Below the pieces are notes generated by a model that was not told where the DNA came from, searched no databases, and was given only the letters and a program-made list of their open reading frames with translations. The translations under genes were made by a program, and so were the position numbers. Shown here in pieces: positions 26,035 to 35,264 of a stretch of DNA of 64,000 nucleotides. The first letter of the stretch is position 1. Every line of letters begins with the position of its first letter. Origin of the DNA: Amycolatopsis taiwanensis DSM 45107 (GTDB lineage Bacteria > Actinomycetota > Actinomycetes > Mycobacteriales > Pseudonocardiaceae). The DNA is taken from positions 129,963 through 193,962 of the forward strand of contig NZ_JAFB01000010.1 of assembly GCF_000519205.1 (NCBI RefSeq). Reading direction: 5' to 3'.

Positions 26035-26871
26035 ATGTTGGTGGAAATCATTGTCGCGGTCGCCGCCGCCGGGGCCGTCTGGGCCGGCGCGAGCCTGCGA
26101 GTCGTCAGGCAGTACGAACGAGGTCTGGTCTTCCGGTTCGGGCGAGTGCGATCGCGGGTCCGGGAGCCCGGGCTGGCCATGCTGGTGCCGATCGCCGATC
26201 GCCTGCAGAAGGTCAACATGCAGATCATCACCCTGCCGGTGCCGGCGCAGGAGGGCATCACGCGCGACAACGTCACGGTCCGGGTGGACGCGGTGGTCTA
26301 CTTCAAGGTCATCGACCCGGTGGTCGCCGCGGTCAACGTGCAGGACTACCGGTTCGCGGTCGGCCAGGTGGCGCAGACGTCGCTGCGCTCCATCATCGGC
26401 AAGAGCGACCTCGACGACCTGCTGTCCAACCGTGAGCGGCTCAACCAGGGCCTGGAGCTGATGATCGACTCACCCGCGCTGGACTGGGGCGTGCACATCG
26501 ACCGGGTGGAGATCAAGGACGTCGCGCTGCCCGAGACGATGAAGCGCTCCATGTCCCGCCAGGCCGAGGCCGAGCGGGAGCGGCGTGCGCGGGTCATCTC
26601 GGCGGACGGTGAGCTGCAGGCGTCGACGAAGCTCTCGCAGGCGGCGGCCACCATGGCCGACACGCCGGCGGCGCTGCAACTGCGCCTGCTGGAGACGGTC
26701 GTGCAGGTCGCCGCCGAGAAGAACTCGACGCTGGTGCTGCCGTTCCCGGTGGAGCTGTTGCGCTTCCTCGACCACGCCACCCGGCACGGCGAGAAGATGC
26801 AGGTCCCTCACGAGGAGCCGGCCGACGGCCAGACCGCGCCGTCACCGCGGGTACCCGAAGAGACCACGTGA
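26035..26871 (+). CDS. SPFH/Band 7 (slipin-type) membrane protein
   Basis: 278 residues. One N-terminal membrane helix, then the SPFH core: VVRQYERGLVFRFGRVR, EPGLAMLVPIADRLQKVNMQIITLPVPAQEGITRDNVTVRVDAVVYF, and a coiled-coil of ETMKRSMSRQAEAERERRARVISADGE that supports oligomer formation. It resembles bacterial slipin, often linked to membrane microdomains and protease control. No NfeD gene is adjacent. GGGAGCT precedes the ATG. Confidence 0.9.
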   Translation: MLVEIIVAVAAAGAVWAGASLRVVRQYERGLVFRFGRVRSRVREPGLAMLVPIADRLQKVNMQIITLPVPAQEGITRDNVTVRVDAVVYFKVIDPVVAAVNVQDYRFAVGQVAQTSLRSIIGKSDLDDLLSNRERLNQGLELMIDSPALDWGVHIDRVEIKDVALPETMKRSMSRQAEAERERRARVISADGELQASTKLSQAAATMADTPAALQLRLLETVVQVAAEKNSTLVLPFPVELLRFLDHATRHGEKMQVPHEEPADGQTAPSPRVPEETT

Positions 26872-27024
26872 GCGGCTCTACAGTGCTATCGGCCGCCCCC
26901 GTGGTCAAACCGGTAGCCGACGTGAAGGAGTCGCGGCCTGGCTACCCGGACACGTTCCGAATGACTCAGTGCTGATCCAGGGTCATACTCATCGGTAACA
27001 ACCGCGAAGACCCAGGAGTCGAGC

Positions 27025-28221
27025 ATGGCCCGTCTCGCCCAGACCGCCGGTCTCACCGACGTGCAGTCCGAAATCCTGTCCACCGTGCGCGCGTTCGTGG
27101 ACAAGGAGATCATTCCGCACGCGCAGGAACTCGAACATGCCGACGCCTATCCCGCCGACATCGTCGAGGGAATGAAGGAGATGGGCCTGTTCGGGCTCAC
27201 CATCGGCGAGGAATACGGCGGGCTCGGCGAATCACTGCTCACCTACGCGCTCGTGGTGGAGGAGATCGCCCGCGGCTGGATGAGCGTGTCCGGTGTCATC
27301 AACACGCATTTCATCGTCGCGCACATGATTTCGCGGCACGGTACGCCGGAGCAGAAAAAGCATTTCCTGCCGAAGATGGCCACCGGCGAGATCCGCGGCG
27401 CCTTCTCGATGTCGGAGCCGGACCTGGGCTCGGATGTCGCCGCGATCAAGACCCGCGCCAAGCGGGACGGCGAGCATTACGTCATCGACGGCGCGAAAAT
27501 GTGGCTGACCAACGGCGGCACCGCGAATCTGGTCGCACTGCTGGTGCGCACCGACGAGGGCGCGCCGAAGCCCCACCAGAACCTGACCGCGTTCCTGGTG
27601 GAAAAGCCCCCGGGATTCGGCGAGGTCGCGCCGGGCCTGACGATTCCCGGGAAGATCGACAAAATGGGGTACAAGGGCGTCGACACGACCGAGGCGGTGT
27701 TCGACGGCTACCGCATCGGCGCTGAGGCGATCCTGGGCGGGGCACCTGGCAAGGGATTCGCGTTCATGATGGACGGCATCGAAGTCGGGCGGGTGAACGT
27801 GGCCGCGCGCGCGTGCGGGATCGCGATCCGCGCCTTCGAACTGGCCATCGAGTACGCGCAGCAGCGGCAGGCGTTCGGCAAGCCGATCGCCGAGCATCAG
27901 GCGATCGCGTTCAAACTGGCCGAGATGGCCACCAAGGTGGAGGCCGCGCACCTGATGATGGTCAACGCCGCCCGGCTGAAGGACACCGGCGCCCGCAACG
28001 ACGTCGAGGCCGGGATGGCCAAGCTGATCGCGTCCGAGTACTGCGCGGAGGTCACCCAGGAAGCGTTCCGCATCCACGGCGGCTACGGCTACTCGAAGGA
28101 GTACGAGATCGAGCGCCTCATGCGCGAGGCGCCGTTCCTGCTGATCGGCGAGGGCACCAGTGAGATCCAGAAGACCATCATCAGCCGCGGCCTGCTGCGC
28201 GAATACCGTGCCAGGCAGTGA
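27025..28221 (+). CDS. Acyl-CoA dehydrogenase family protein
   Basis: 398 residues. It contains the FAD-binding motif SEPDLGSDVAAIKTRA near residue 132, WLTNGGTANLVALLV, the second signature YAQQRQAFGKPIAEHQAIAFKLAEM near 275-300, and the C-terminal IHGGYGYSKEYEIERLMREA and EGTSEIQ. The catalytic base at the usual C-terminal position (EGTSE) appears present. Chain-length or branched-chain specificity cannot be fixed. The ATG follows an AGGAG site at 27014-27018. Transcribed alone, with a 150-base upstream gap. Confidence 0.9.
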   Translation: MARLAQTAGLTDVQSEILSTVRAFVDKEIIPHAQELEHADAYPADIVEGMKEMGLFGLTIGEEYGGLGESLLTYALVVEEIARGWMSVSGVINTHFIVAHMISRHGTPEQKKHFLPKMATGEIRGAFSMSEPDLGSDVAAIKTRAKRDGEHYVIDGAKMWLTNGGTANLVALLVRTDEGAPKPHQNLTAFLVEKPPGFGEVAPGLTIPGKIDKMGYKGVDTTEAVFDGYRIGAEAILGGAPGKGFAFMMDGIEVGRVNVAARACGIAIRAFELAIEYAQQRQAFGKPIAEHQAIAFKLAEMATKVEAAHLMMVNAARLKDTGARNDVEAGMAKLIASEYCAEVTQEAFRIHGGYGYSKEYEIERLMREAPFLLIGEGTSEIQKTIISRGLLREYRARQ

Positions 28222-28317
28222 CCGGCCGGAGGCGAACGTGGGACATATGCCCGTCTCGCGTGGTTTCCTGGGGATTGGCAGGATGAATTCACTCCGTTGG
28301 CAGACACAGCACAGGTG

Positions 28318-28836
28318 ATGATCGTGACCGGCCCGTTTTCCTCCGCAAGACGCCCAGCTCAGGGGTTGCCGCGCACGCCGACGCCGCCCACCGGGTGGCC
28401 GATCGGCTCGTACGCCACCTATACCGAGGCGCAACGCGCGGTCGAGCACCTGGCCGACAACGACTTCGCCGTCTCGGACGTCACGATCGTCGGCGTCGAC
28501 CTGATGTTGGTCGAGCGGGTGATCGGCCGGCTGTCCTGGGGCAAGGTGCTCGGCACCGGCGCCATCTCGGGTGCCTGGTTCGGCCTGTTCGTGGGGCTGC
28601 TGCTGAGCTTCTTCAGTTCGGGCGTGAGCCTCTACCAGCCCATCCTGGTCGGCCTGGTCTCCGGCATGCTGTTCGGTGTCGTCTTCGCCGCGATCAGCTA
28701 CGGCTCGACACGCGGTCGCCGCGACTTCTCCTCGGCGAGCCAGTTGGTGGCCGGGCGTTACGACGTGTTGTGTCAACCCCGGAGTGCCGAGCAGGGCCGG
28801 GACCTGCTCGCGAAGCTTGCAATGCGCCCTTCGTGA
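28318..28836 (+). CDS. General stress protein-like membrane protein
   Basis: 172 residues. An N-terminal GsiB/YflT-like segment (IGSYATYTEAQRAVEHLADNDFAVSDVTIVG) is followed by two Gly-rich membrane helices at about 80-100 and 108-128. The C-terminus is hydrophilic. I use ATG 28318; in-frame TTG 28297 and GTG 28315 are alternatives and no ribosome site is decisive. In mycobacteria a similar protein lies just before lpqY, as here. Function unknown. Confidence 0.8.
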   Translation: MIVTGPFSSARRPAQGLPRTPTPPTGWPIGSYATYTEAQRAVEHLADNDFAVSDVTIVGVDLMLVERVIGRLSWGKVLGTGAISGAWFGLFVGLLLSFFSSGVSLYQPILVGLVSGMLFGVVFAAISYGSTRGRRDFSSASQLVAGRYDVLCQPRSAEQGRDLLAKLAMRPS

Positions 28837-29042
28837 CTCCGCGCGCCGAACGCGTGCGTTGATGGGTGGGGAGGGCCGTAGCCGGAGCACGTTCGACAGG
28901 GCTGTCGGACGGAGGGCGGCTGAATCGTTACGGTTTGTGCTTGCCAACAACGAACCCCGGGAATAAGTTGGGTCCCCACCGATCCACAGGCACGTTGACG
29001 TGCGGTCTGTTCGCCGGCGTGCCGCGTCGGGTGAGGAGACTG

Positions 29043-30335
29043 ATGGGGAAGCACAAAGCCATCGCCGCGCTGGGCGCGGGGATGATGGCCGCTGGGCTGC
29101 TCACTGCATGCGGTTCCAGCAGCGGTATCACGATCAACGTTTACTACTCGCCGGAAGACAACTTCCAGACGGTTGTCGACAACTGCAACGCCAAGGCCGC
29201 GGGGCGGTACCAGATCGTCTACAACAAACTGCAACGCGGTGCGGACGACCAGCGACAGCAGATGGTGCGGCGGCTGGCCGCGGGCGATACCGGCATGGAC
29301 ATCCTGGGGCTCGACGTGACCTGGGTGCCGGAGTTCGCCGAGGCCGGCTGGATCGAGGAGTGGACGGGCGCGAACAAGGCGGCCGCCGAGGACGGCGTGC
29401 TGCCCGGTCCGCTGGAAACGGCGACCTGGGACGGGAAGCTGTACGCGGCCACGAAGAACACGAACGTCCAACTGCTCTGGTACGACGACCGGATCACGCC
29501 CGAACCACCGAAGACCTGGGACCAGATGATGGCCGAGGCACACCAGCTCAAGACGCAGGGCAAGCCGGGCAACATCCTGTTCACCGGTGCCCAGTACGAG
29601 GGCCTGGTCGTCATCTACAACACCATCGTCGACTCGGTGGGCGGGCATATCCTGTCCGACGACGGGAAATCCGTGGTGATGGACGCGGGCGCGGTCAAGG
29701 CGCTGGACATCCTCAAGCAGGTCACCTCGACCGGGATCACCGACCCGTCGCTGACCAACTCGAAGGAGGATGACGTCCGGCATGCCTTCGAGAACGGCAA
29801 CGGCGCCTTCGAGTTGAACTGGCCGTTCGTGTATGCCTCCTACGCCGAGGACAAGCCGAACGACGCGTCGCACTTCAAGTGGACGACCTATCCCGCGGCG
29901 AGCCCGGGAGAGCCGGCCAAGACCACGATCGGCGGCTTCAATCTCGCGGTCAGCTCCTACTCGCAGCACAAGCCCGAAGCGTTCGATGCGGCACTGTGCT
30001 TGCGCAGCAAGGAAAGCCAGAAGTTCTCCGCGGTCAAGGACGGGGTGCCGCCGACCATCGAGTCGATCTACACCGACGACACGCCCATCGATCCGAGCAA
30101 ACCGGTCGACGCCAGCGACAACCCGAGCATGGCGACCGCATATCCGATGCGCGACACGATTCTGACCGCGCTGAAGACCGCGGCGGTGCGGCCGCTCACC
30201 CCCGCCTACCAGAACCTGTCCACGGTGATCTCGAAGGTGCTGTCGCCGCCGTCGAAGATCGATCCGCAGGCCACCGCCAATGATTTGCGCGACAAGCTGT
30301 CGGACGCGCTGCAGTCGAAAGGGGTGATCCCGTGA
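29043..30335 (+). CDS. lpqY: Trehalose-type ABC transporter substrate-binding lipoprotein
   Basis: 430 residues. The lipobox LLTAC has its modified Cys at residue 23, so the mature protein is membrane-anchored outside the cell. The family 1 extracellular sugar-binding fold is seen in INVYYSPEDNFQTVVDNCNA, MDILGLDVTWVPEFAEAGWIEEW, KLYAATKNTNVQLLWYDDRI and FELNWPFVYASY. It should capture trehalose or a trehalose analogue and hand it to SugA-SugB. ATG follows GAGGAG. Four-base overlap (GTGA) with sugA. Confidence 0.9.
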   Translation: MGKHKAIAALGAGMMAAGLLTACGSSSGITINVYYSPEDNFQTVVDNCNAKAAGRYQIVYNKLQRGADDQRQQMVRRLAAGDTGMDILGLDVTWVPEFAEAGWIEEWTGANKAAAEDGVLPGPLETATWDGKLYAATKNTNVQLLWYDDRITPEPPKTWDQMMAEAHQLKTQGKPGNILFTGAQYEGLVVIYNTIVDSVGGHILSDDGKSVVMDAGAVKALDILKQVTSTGITDPSLTNSKEDDVRHAFENGNGAFELNWPFVYASYAEDKPNDASHFKWTTYPAASPGEPAKTTIGGFNLAVSSYSQHKPEAFDAALCLRSKESQKFSAVKDGVPPTIESIYTDDTPIDPSKPVDASDNPSMATAYPMRDTILTALKTAAVRPLTPAYQNLSTVISKVLSPPSKIDPQATANDLRDKLSDALQSKGVIP

Positions 30336-31291
30336 GCCAGGCCGTCTCGGAGGTCCCGGCGACCCAGGCCGAAACCGGCACCAGCGCGAAGAAGGAAAAG
30401 CCGGTGCTCAGTGAGGGAAAGAAGGCCGAACGCAGGCTGGGGCTGTGGCTGTGCGCGCCGGCCGCGATCGTGATGTTGGCGGTGACCGGTTACCCGATCA
30501 TCTACTCGATCTGGCTGTCGTTGGAGCGATACGACCTGCGGTTTCCGGACCAGCGGGCGTTCGTCGGCCTGGAGAACTACATCACCGTCCTGACGAACTC
30601 CTACTGGTGGACCGCGTTCGGCACCACGATGTTGATCACCGTGGTCTCCGTCGCGATCGAACTGGTGCTGGGCATGCTGCTGGCGCTGATCATGCATCGC
30701 ACCCTCGTCGGCCGGGGTTTGGTGCGCACGGTCGCCCTGATCCCCTATGGGATCGTGACCGTGGTGGCCGCGTTCTCGTGGTACTACGCGTGGACGCCCG
30801 ACACCGGCTACCTGGCGAACACGCTGGCGGGCGGCGGGGCTCCGCTGACCTCGTACGTGCCGTCGCTGGCGATCATCATCCTGGCCGAGGTGTGGAAGAC
30901 CACGCCGTTCATGGCGCTGCTGCTGATGGCCGGGCTGGCGCTGGTGCCCGACGATCTGCTGAAGGCGGCGTCGATGGACGGCGCGAGCGCCTGGCAGCGG
31001 TTCACCAAGGTGATGGTTCCGGTGATGAAGCCGGCGATCCTGGTGGCGTTGCTGTTCCGCACGCTCGATGCGTTCCGCGTCTTCGACAACATCTTCGTGC
31101 TCACCAACGGCGCGAACGACACGTCGTCGGTGTCCATGCAGACCTACAACAACCTCCTCAAGGGGCTGAACCTGGGTATCGGCTCGACGATGTCGGTGCT
31201 GATCTTCATCACGGTCGCGATCATCGCGTTCGTGTTCGTCAAGGTGTTCGGTACCGCCGCACCGGGTAGTGACCAAGGGGGTAAGCGCTGA
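30332..31291 (+). CDS. sugA: Sugar ABC transporter permease SugA
   Basis: 319 residues. A charged N-terminus of about 37 residues precedes six membrane helices; the coupling EAA loop [24 protein letters not shown] lies near residue 212. It forms the translocation channel with SugB. The GTG start overlaps the lpqY stop, and the stop TGATG overlaps the sugB start, so the order lpqY-sugA-sugB-sugC is one transcript with coupled translation. Confidence 0.93.
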   Translation: MSQAVSEVPATQAETGTSAKKEKPVLSEGKKAERRLGLWLCAPAAIVMLAVTGYPIIYSIWLSLERYDLRFPDQRAFVGLENYITVLTNSYWWTAFGTTMLITVVSVAIELVLGMLLALIMHRTLVGRGLVRTVALIPYGIVTVVAAFSWYYAWTPDTGYLANTLAGGGAPLTSYVPSLAIIILAEVWKTTPFMALLLMAGLALVPDDLLKAASMDGASAWQRFTKVMVPVMKPAILVALLFRTLDAFRVFDNIFVLTNGANDTSSVSMQTYNNLLKGLNLGIGSTMSVLIFITVAIIAFVFVKVFGTAAPGSDQGGKR

Positions 31292-32133
31292 TGGCCATGC
31301 AGGGAACGCTCACCGCCGGGCGCCGGACACGGTGGACACTGATCGACATCGTCGTCGTGGTGTACGCGCTGGTGCCGGTGCTGTGGATCCTGTCCTTGTC
31401 CTTCAAGACGAAGGACACCCTGACCGACGGCAAGTTCATCCCGCGGTCGTGGACATTCCAGAACTACATCGACATCTTCGCCACCAGCGACTTCGTCCGG
31501 GCACTGATCAACTCGCTCGGCATCGCGCTCATCGCGACCCTGATCGCGGTCGTGCTCGGCACGATGGCGGCCTACGCGATCGCGCGCCTGGACTTCCCCG
31601 GCAAGCGGTTGCTGATCGGGGTTTCGTTGCTGATCGCGATGTTCCCGCAGGTTTCGCTGGTGTCGCCGCTGTTCAACATCGAGCGGAGTCTTCACCTGTT
31701 CGACACCTGGCCGGGGCTGATCCTGCCGTACATCACCTTCTCGCTGCCGTTGGCGATCTACACGCTTTCGGCGTTCTTCCGCGAGATCCCGTGGGAGCTG
31801 GAAAAGGCGGCGAAGATGGACGGCGCCACGCCCGCCCAGGCGTTCCGCCGGGTCATCGCGCCGCTGGCCGCGCCCGGTGTGTTCACCACGGCGATCCTGG
31901 TGTTCATCTTCTGCTGGAACGACTTCCTCTTCGCCATCTCACTGACCTCGACCAACGCGTCGCGGACGGTGCCGGCGGCGTTGTCGTTCTTCACCGGGGC
32001 CTCCCAGTTCGAGGACCCGACCGGGACCATTTCCGCCGCCGCGGTGGTGATCACGATCCCGATCATTCTGTTCGTGCTGTTCTTCCAGCGCCGCATCGTC
32101 GCGGGGCTGACCTCCGGCGCCGTGAAGGGTTAG
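31291..32133 (+). CDS. sugB: Sugar ABC transporter permease SugB
   Basis: 280 residues, six membrane helices. The EAA loop [25 protein letters not shown] lies near residue 172, a better match to the consensus than in SugA. It pairs with SugA in the membrane. The start overlaps the sugA stop by one base and the stop lies three bases before sugC. Confidence 0.93.
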   Translation: MAMQGTLTAGRRTRWTLIDIVVVVYALVPVLWILSLSFKTKDTLTDGKFIPRSWTFQNYIDIFATSDFVRALINSLGIALIATLIAVVLGTMAAYAIARLDFPGKRLLIGVSLLIAMFPQVSLVSPLFNIERSLHLFDTWPGLILPYITFSLPLAIYTLSAFFREIPWELEKAAKMDGATPAQAFRRVIAPLAAPGVFTTAILVFIFCWNDFLFAISLTSTNASRTVPAALSFFTGASQFEDPTGTISAAAVVITIPIILFVLFFQRRIVAGLTSGAVKG

Positions 32134-32136
32134 GAC

Positions 32137-33321
32137 ATGGCTGAAATCGTTCTGGACAAGGTGAGCAAGCGTTACCCCGACGGTGCGCTCGCGGTGTCCG
32201 AAGTGGATATCCAGATCGCCGACGGCGAGTTCATCATCCTGGTCGGGCCATCCGGCTGCGGCAAGTCCACCACGCTGAACATGGTGGCCGGCCTGGAGGA
32301 CATCTCCACGGGGGAGCTGCGCATTGACGGCCAGCGGATGAACGAGAAGGCGCCCAAGGACCGCGACATCGCGATGGTGTTCCAGTCCTACGCGCTGTAC
32401 CCGCACATGACCGTGCGGGAGAACATGGCTTTCCCGCTACGTCTGGCCAAAGTGGACGACGCGACGGTGCGGCAGAAGGTCGAGGAGGCGGCGCGCATCC
32501 TCGACCTGACCCAGCACCTGGACCGCAAGCCGGCGAACCTGTCCGGCGGGCAGCGGCAGCGGGTCGCGATGGGGCGGGCGATCGTGCGCAGCCCGAAGGC
32601 CTTCCTGATGGACGAACCACTGTCCAATCTGGACGCCAAGCTCCGTGGTCAGATGCGCACGTCGGTGTCGAAGCTGCAGAAGCAGCTCGGCACCACCACG
32701 CTCTACGTGACGCACGACCAGACCGAGGCGATGACGCTGGGCGACCGGGTGGTCGTGCTGCGCGCCGGGCACGTGCAGCAGATCGGCACGCCGCAGCACC
32801 TCTACGACCACCCGGCGAACCTGTTCGTCGCCGGGTTCATCGGCTCGCCGTCGATGAACTTCGTGCCGGCCACGCTCGCCGACGGTCAGCTCAAGAGCGC
32901 GCTCGGCGCGTTCGACCTGCCGGATCCCCTGCGGCGCGCGGCCGAGGCCGCGAACGCGCCCCGCGAGGTGATCGCCGGCATCCGGCCGGAGCATTTCGAG
33001 GACGCGAAACTGGTCGACGAGCAGCTCAGGCGCTCCGGTGTGACCTTCACCGCGCAGGTCGACGTGCTGGAGTCGATGGGATCGGAGAAGTACGCCTACT
33101 TCGCGCTCGAGGGCGAAGCGGCGACCTCGTCGGAGCTGGCCGAGCTCGCGGCGGATACCGGTGCCGACGACGTTCCGGGCGGTGAAGGCACCCAGATCGT
33201 CGCCCGGCTGTCCGCGTCTTCCGGGGCCGCCGAGAGCACCGGCGTGGACATCTGGTTCAACCCGGACAATCTCCAGCTCTTCGACCCGGACGGCGGAAGG
33301 AGCCTCACCTCCCAGAGCTGA
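32137..33321 (+). CDS. sugC: Sugar ABC transporter ATPase SugC
   Basis: 394 residues. Walker A GPSGCGKST at 37-45, Q-loop MVFQSYALYPHMTV near residue 86, signature LSGGQRQRV near 135, Walker B FLMDEPLSNLDAKL and switch His in YVTHDQTEAM. The C-terminal TOBE/MalK-like regulatory domain (about 240-394) is present with an insertion of acidic sequence near 335-350. It powers import of the sugar bound by LpqY. It ends the operon; an inverted repeat follows. Confidence 0.94.
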   Translation: MAEIVLDKVSKRYPDGALAVSEVDIQIADGEFIILVGPSGCGKSTTLNMVAGLEDISTGELRIDGQRMNEKAPKDRDIAMVFQSYALYPHMTVRENMAFPLRLAKVDDATVRQKVEEAARILDLTQHLDRKPANLSGGQRQRVAMGRAIVRSPKAFLMDEPLSNLDAKLRGQMRTSVSKLQKQLGTTTLYVTHDQTEAMTLGDRVVVLRAGHVQQIGTPQHLYDHPANLFVAGFIGSPSMNFVPATLADGQLKSALGAFDLPDPLRRAAEAANAPREVIAGIRPEHFEDAKLVDEQLRRSGVTFTAQVDVLESMGSEKYAYFALEGEAATSSELAELAADTGADDVPGGEGTQIVARLSASSGAAESTGVDIWFNPDNLQLFDPDGGRSLTSQS

Positions 33322-33387
33322 GAAGCCTGTTCTCCGAACCGGTAGGTCCCTGGTCGAGGTGGGTCGTCGAACCCGCCGTCCGGAGGT

Positions 33388-33449
33388 ACCCGATCTTGCG
33401 GGCAGGGCTCGTGGGAGAGCGCTGGCCACAAGATCGGGTGGGGGCCCCC
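33388..33449. terminator. Inverted repeat between sugC and vapB
   Basis: ACCCGATCTTG at 33388-33398 and CAAGATCGGGT at 33429-33439 form an 11-bp perfect stem with a 30-base loop; directly after it GGGGGCCCCC (33440-33449) is another palindrome. It lies 66 bases past the sugC stop. It probably ends the lpqY-sugABC transcript, though the long loop and absence of a T-run make a regulatory role possible. Confidence 0.45.
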
Positions 33450-33525
33450 GAACAAGCACCGAACACCGCGAATTGTCGCACCCAAGCGCTACCCTGCCTG
33501 CAGGCGCGGTTGCTAGCATGCTGTC

Positions 33526-33834
33526 ATGGCACAGGTGAGCTGGCGCGCGCCCGAGGAACTGGTGAAACGAGTTCAACTAACCGCCAAACAGCAGGGGATG
33601 AGCATGAATGAGTACGTGACAAAGGTGCTGGACGCCGCGACCAACCCGGACCTGGCCGAGGACGCGACCACCCGCACCCGCGAGCGGCTGCGCCGCGCGG
33701 GCCTGTTGTGGGAGTCGAGTCAACCGGTGGCGCACCGGCCAGACCCGAAGTTGGTGGAGGAAGCCGGACGCAAGGCGGCGTCGGTAGGCCCGCTGATGTC
33801 TGATCTGGTCAGCGAGGGGCGTGGTCCGCGATGA
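33526..33834 (+). CDS. VapB-type antitoxin (ribbon-helix-helix)
   Basis: 102 residues. The N-terminal segment QVSWRAPEELVKRVQLTAKQQGMSMNEYVTKVLDAAT is a ribbon-helix-helix DNA-binding motif; the C-terminal half would bind and neutralise the toxin. The ATG at 33526 lies six bases after TAGCAT, a -10 element, so the mRNA is likely leaderless; GCTAGC and GCATGC in the same stretch are possible operator halves. The stop overlaps the VapC start (ATGA). In mycobacteria a vapBC pair also lies near corA and sugC. Confidence 0.85.
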   Translation: MAQVSWRAPEELVKRVQLTAKQQGMSMNEYVTKVLDAATNPDLAEDATTRTRERLRRAGLLWESSQPVAHRPDPKLVEEAGRKAASVGPLMSDLVSEGRGPR

Positions 33835-34283
33835 GCGTGTTCGCCGATTCGTCCGCGCTGGTCAAGCTCTACGCTCCGGAGAGTGGTTACGAGACGATCA
33901 GATCCCTCACGGATCTGATCGTCTCGCAGCTCGCCCGCGTCGAAGTGCCCTCCGCGATCTGGAAGAAACATCGCATGGCCGCGATGTCCGCGTCCGAAGC
34001 CCGGGCGATGGTCGATCAGTTCGAGGCCGACTACTTCGGGGTCGGTGACCAGCCGCCTCGGTTCGCGGTCGTGCCGATTTCGGAGGTGGTGCTCGACGTC
34101 GCGGCAAGGCAGACCGGCATTCACGGGCTGCGGGGCTATGACGCGATCCAGCTCGCGACCGCCCAGGTCGTTGCCTCCGCCGACCGGGATTGCCGGGAGT
34201 TCGCCTGTTACGACAAGGCGTTGTCCGCGGCGGCCATCGGGGAGGGGTTCCGGGTACTGCCTAGCGAACAACCTGGACGATGA
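33831..34283 (+). CDS. VapC-type PIN-domain ribonuclease toxin
   Basis: 150 residues. PIN-domain acidic residues: D6 (VFADSSALVKLY), E38 (ARVEVPSAIW), D104 (LRGYDAIQLATA) and D128 (ACYDKAL). It should cleave a structured RNA, commonly tRNA or rRNA, when freed from the antitoxin. Codons 20-32 form a perfect 16-bp hairpin (33890-33926). The start overlaps vapB by four bases and the stop overlaps a degraded AbrB-type frame by four bases, so three frames form one operon. Target RNA unknown. Confidence 0.88.
   Translation: MSVFADSSALVKLYAPESGYETIRSLTDLIVSQLARVEVPSAIWKKHRMAAMSASEARAMVDQFEADYFGVGDQPPRFAVVPISEVVLDVAARQTGIHGLRGYDAIQLATAQVVASADRDCREFACYDKALSAAAIGEGFRVLPSEQPGR
33890..33926. repeat. Perfect 16-bp hairpin inside vapC
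   Basis: CGAGACGATCAGATCC, five-base loop CTCAC, then GGATCTGATCGTCTCG. The stem is perfect over 16 pairs, and the sequence lies about 60 bases into the vapC coding region, encoding residues 20-32. It is unrelated to the dispersed palindrome. A hairpin of this strength in an mRNA could slow or block translation of the toxin, or be a protein or ribonuclease site. Confidence 0.85.
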
Positions 34284-34467
34284 GTGAGAGTTTGACGGCT
34301 GCGTTGCGCGGACGGCGATTCCGGCTCCGGTTCGGCGGGCCGCGGGTATCGAGTCGGGTCGGCGCCTGGTCGCCTACGTCGAGGACGGCCGGGTGATGCT
34401 GAGGACCGGGGCGGACGTGACCGCGGTTATCCGGGCCGCGGCCGAAAGCACGGACGTTCGTGGGTAA
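34280..34467 (+). pseudogene. Frameshifted AbrB/SpoVT-type DNA-binding protein
   Basis: The ATG at 34280 overlaps the vapC stop (ATGA). The first frame reads MSESLTAALRGR; the continuation of an AbrB-type domain appears in another frame: AIPAPVRRAAGIESGRRLVAYVEDGRVMLRTGADVTAVIRAAAE, ending at TAA 34465-34467. The junction is near 34312-34320. The second part has the typical swapped-hairpin AbrB antitoxin pattern. Either the gene is broken by a small indel, or a ribosomal frameshift joins the parts; decay is more likely. It would have been a third member of the toxin-antitoxin operon. Confidence 0.65.
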
Positions 34468-34503
34468 ATCGGTCGCGGCCGGGGGTGCACGCCTGGCAGC
34501 CTG

Positions 34504-35250
34504 GTGATCGTGGTGGATCACGCCTACTCCGACACCCGGCTTGCCGGGCTCTACGACCTGCTCAACACCTGGGAGCCGGGCGGTGACCTCGACTTCTACC
34601 TCCCGCTGGTGATGTCGGCGAAGTCGGTGCTCGACGTCGGCTGCGGCACGGGCGCGCTGCTACGCGGGGCCCGCGACGCCGGGCACACCGGCCGGCTGTG
34701 CGGGCTCGACCCCGCACCGGGAATGCTCGCCCGGGCACGCAAGCGCACGGATATCGAGTGGGTGCTCGGCGACCTGGCCTCGGTCACCTGGGCCCACGAG
34801 TTCGACCTGGTCGTGATGACCGGGCATGCCTTCCAGGTGTTCGTGTCCGACGACGAACTGCGCGCCTCGCTCGCGAAGATCCGTTCGGTCCTCACCGGCG
34901 GTGGCCGCTTCGCGTTCGAGACCCGCAATCCGGCGGCTCGTGCCTGGGAACGCTGGACCCCGGCCAACGCGGTCGAGGTGACCGACGCTTCCGGTGCCGT
35001 GGTGCGCGTGTGGCACGACGTCGAAACCGTTTCCGAGGGCGTGGTCACCTTCACAGAGACATTCGACGGCGCCGGCTGGGCGTCGCCGGAGACGAGCCGG
35101 AGCACGTTGCGGTTTCTCGACGCGCCGTCACTGGAATCGTTCCTGTCGGACGCGGGGCTGGTCGTGGACGAGCAGTTCGGGGATTGGCTGGGCAACCCGT
35201 TCACCGAGACCAGCCCGGAGATCATCACCATTGCCCGGCCGGCGCGCTGA
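34504..35250 (+). CDS. Class I SAM-dependent methyltransferase
   Basis: 248 residues. SAM motif I is VLDVGCGTGALLRGARDAGH near residue 40, then GLDPAPGMLARAR (motif II), VLGDLASVTW and DLVVMTGHAFQVFVSDDELRASL. It resembles small-molecule methyltransferases of the methyltransferase-25 type. The GTG start at 34504 has no clear ribosome site; GTG 34510 is an alternative. No biosynthetic neighbours point to a substrate. Confidence 0.86.
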   Translation: MIVVDHAYSDTRLAGLYDLLNTWEPGGDLDFYLPLVMSAKSVLDVGCGTGALLRGARDAGHTGRLCGLDPAPGMLARARKRTDIEWVLGDLASVTWAHEFDLVVMTGHAFQVFVSDDELRASLAKIRSVLTGGGRFAFETRNPAARAWERWTPANAVEVTDASGAVVRVWHDVETVSEGVVTFTETFDGAGWASPETSRSTLRFLDAPSLESFLSDAGLVVDEQFGDWLGNPFTETSPEIITIARPAR

Positions 35251-35264
35251 CACCGACGCCCGGA

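Noticed and set aside
27232-28950. Long minus-strand frame opposite the acyl-CoA dehydrogenase
   Set aside because: The + strand gene has full family motifs. The antisense frame has none.
33388-33449. Reading the GGGGGCCCCC palindrome as another copy of the dispersed element
   Set aside because: It shares no sequence with the ggagcaagg-type arms and is much shorter.
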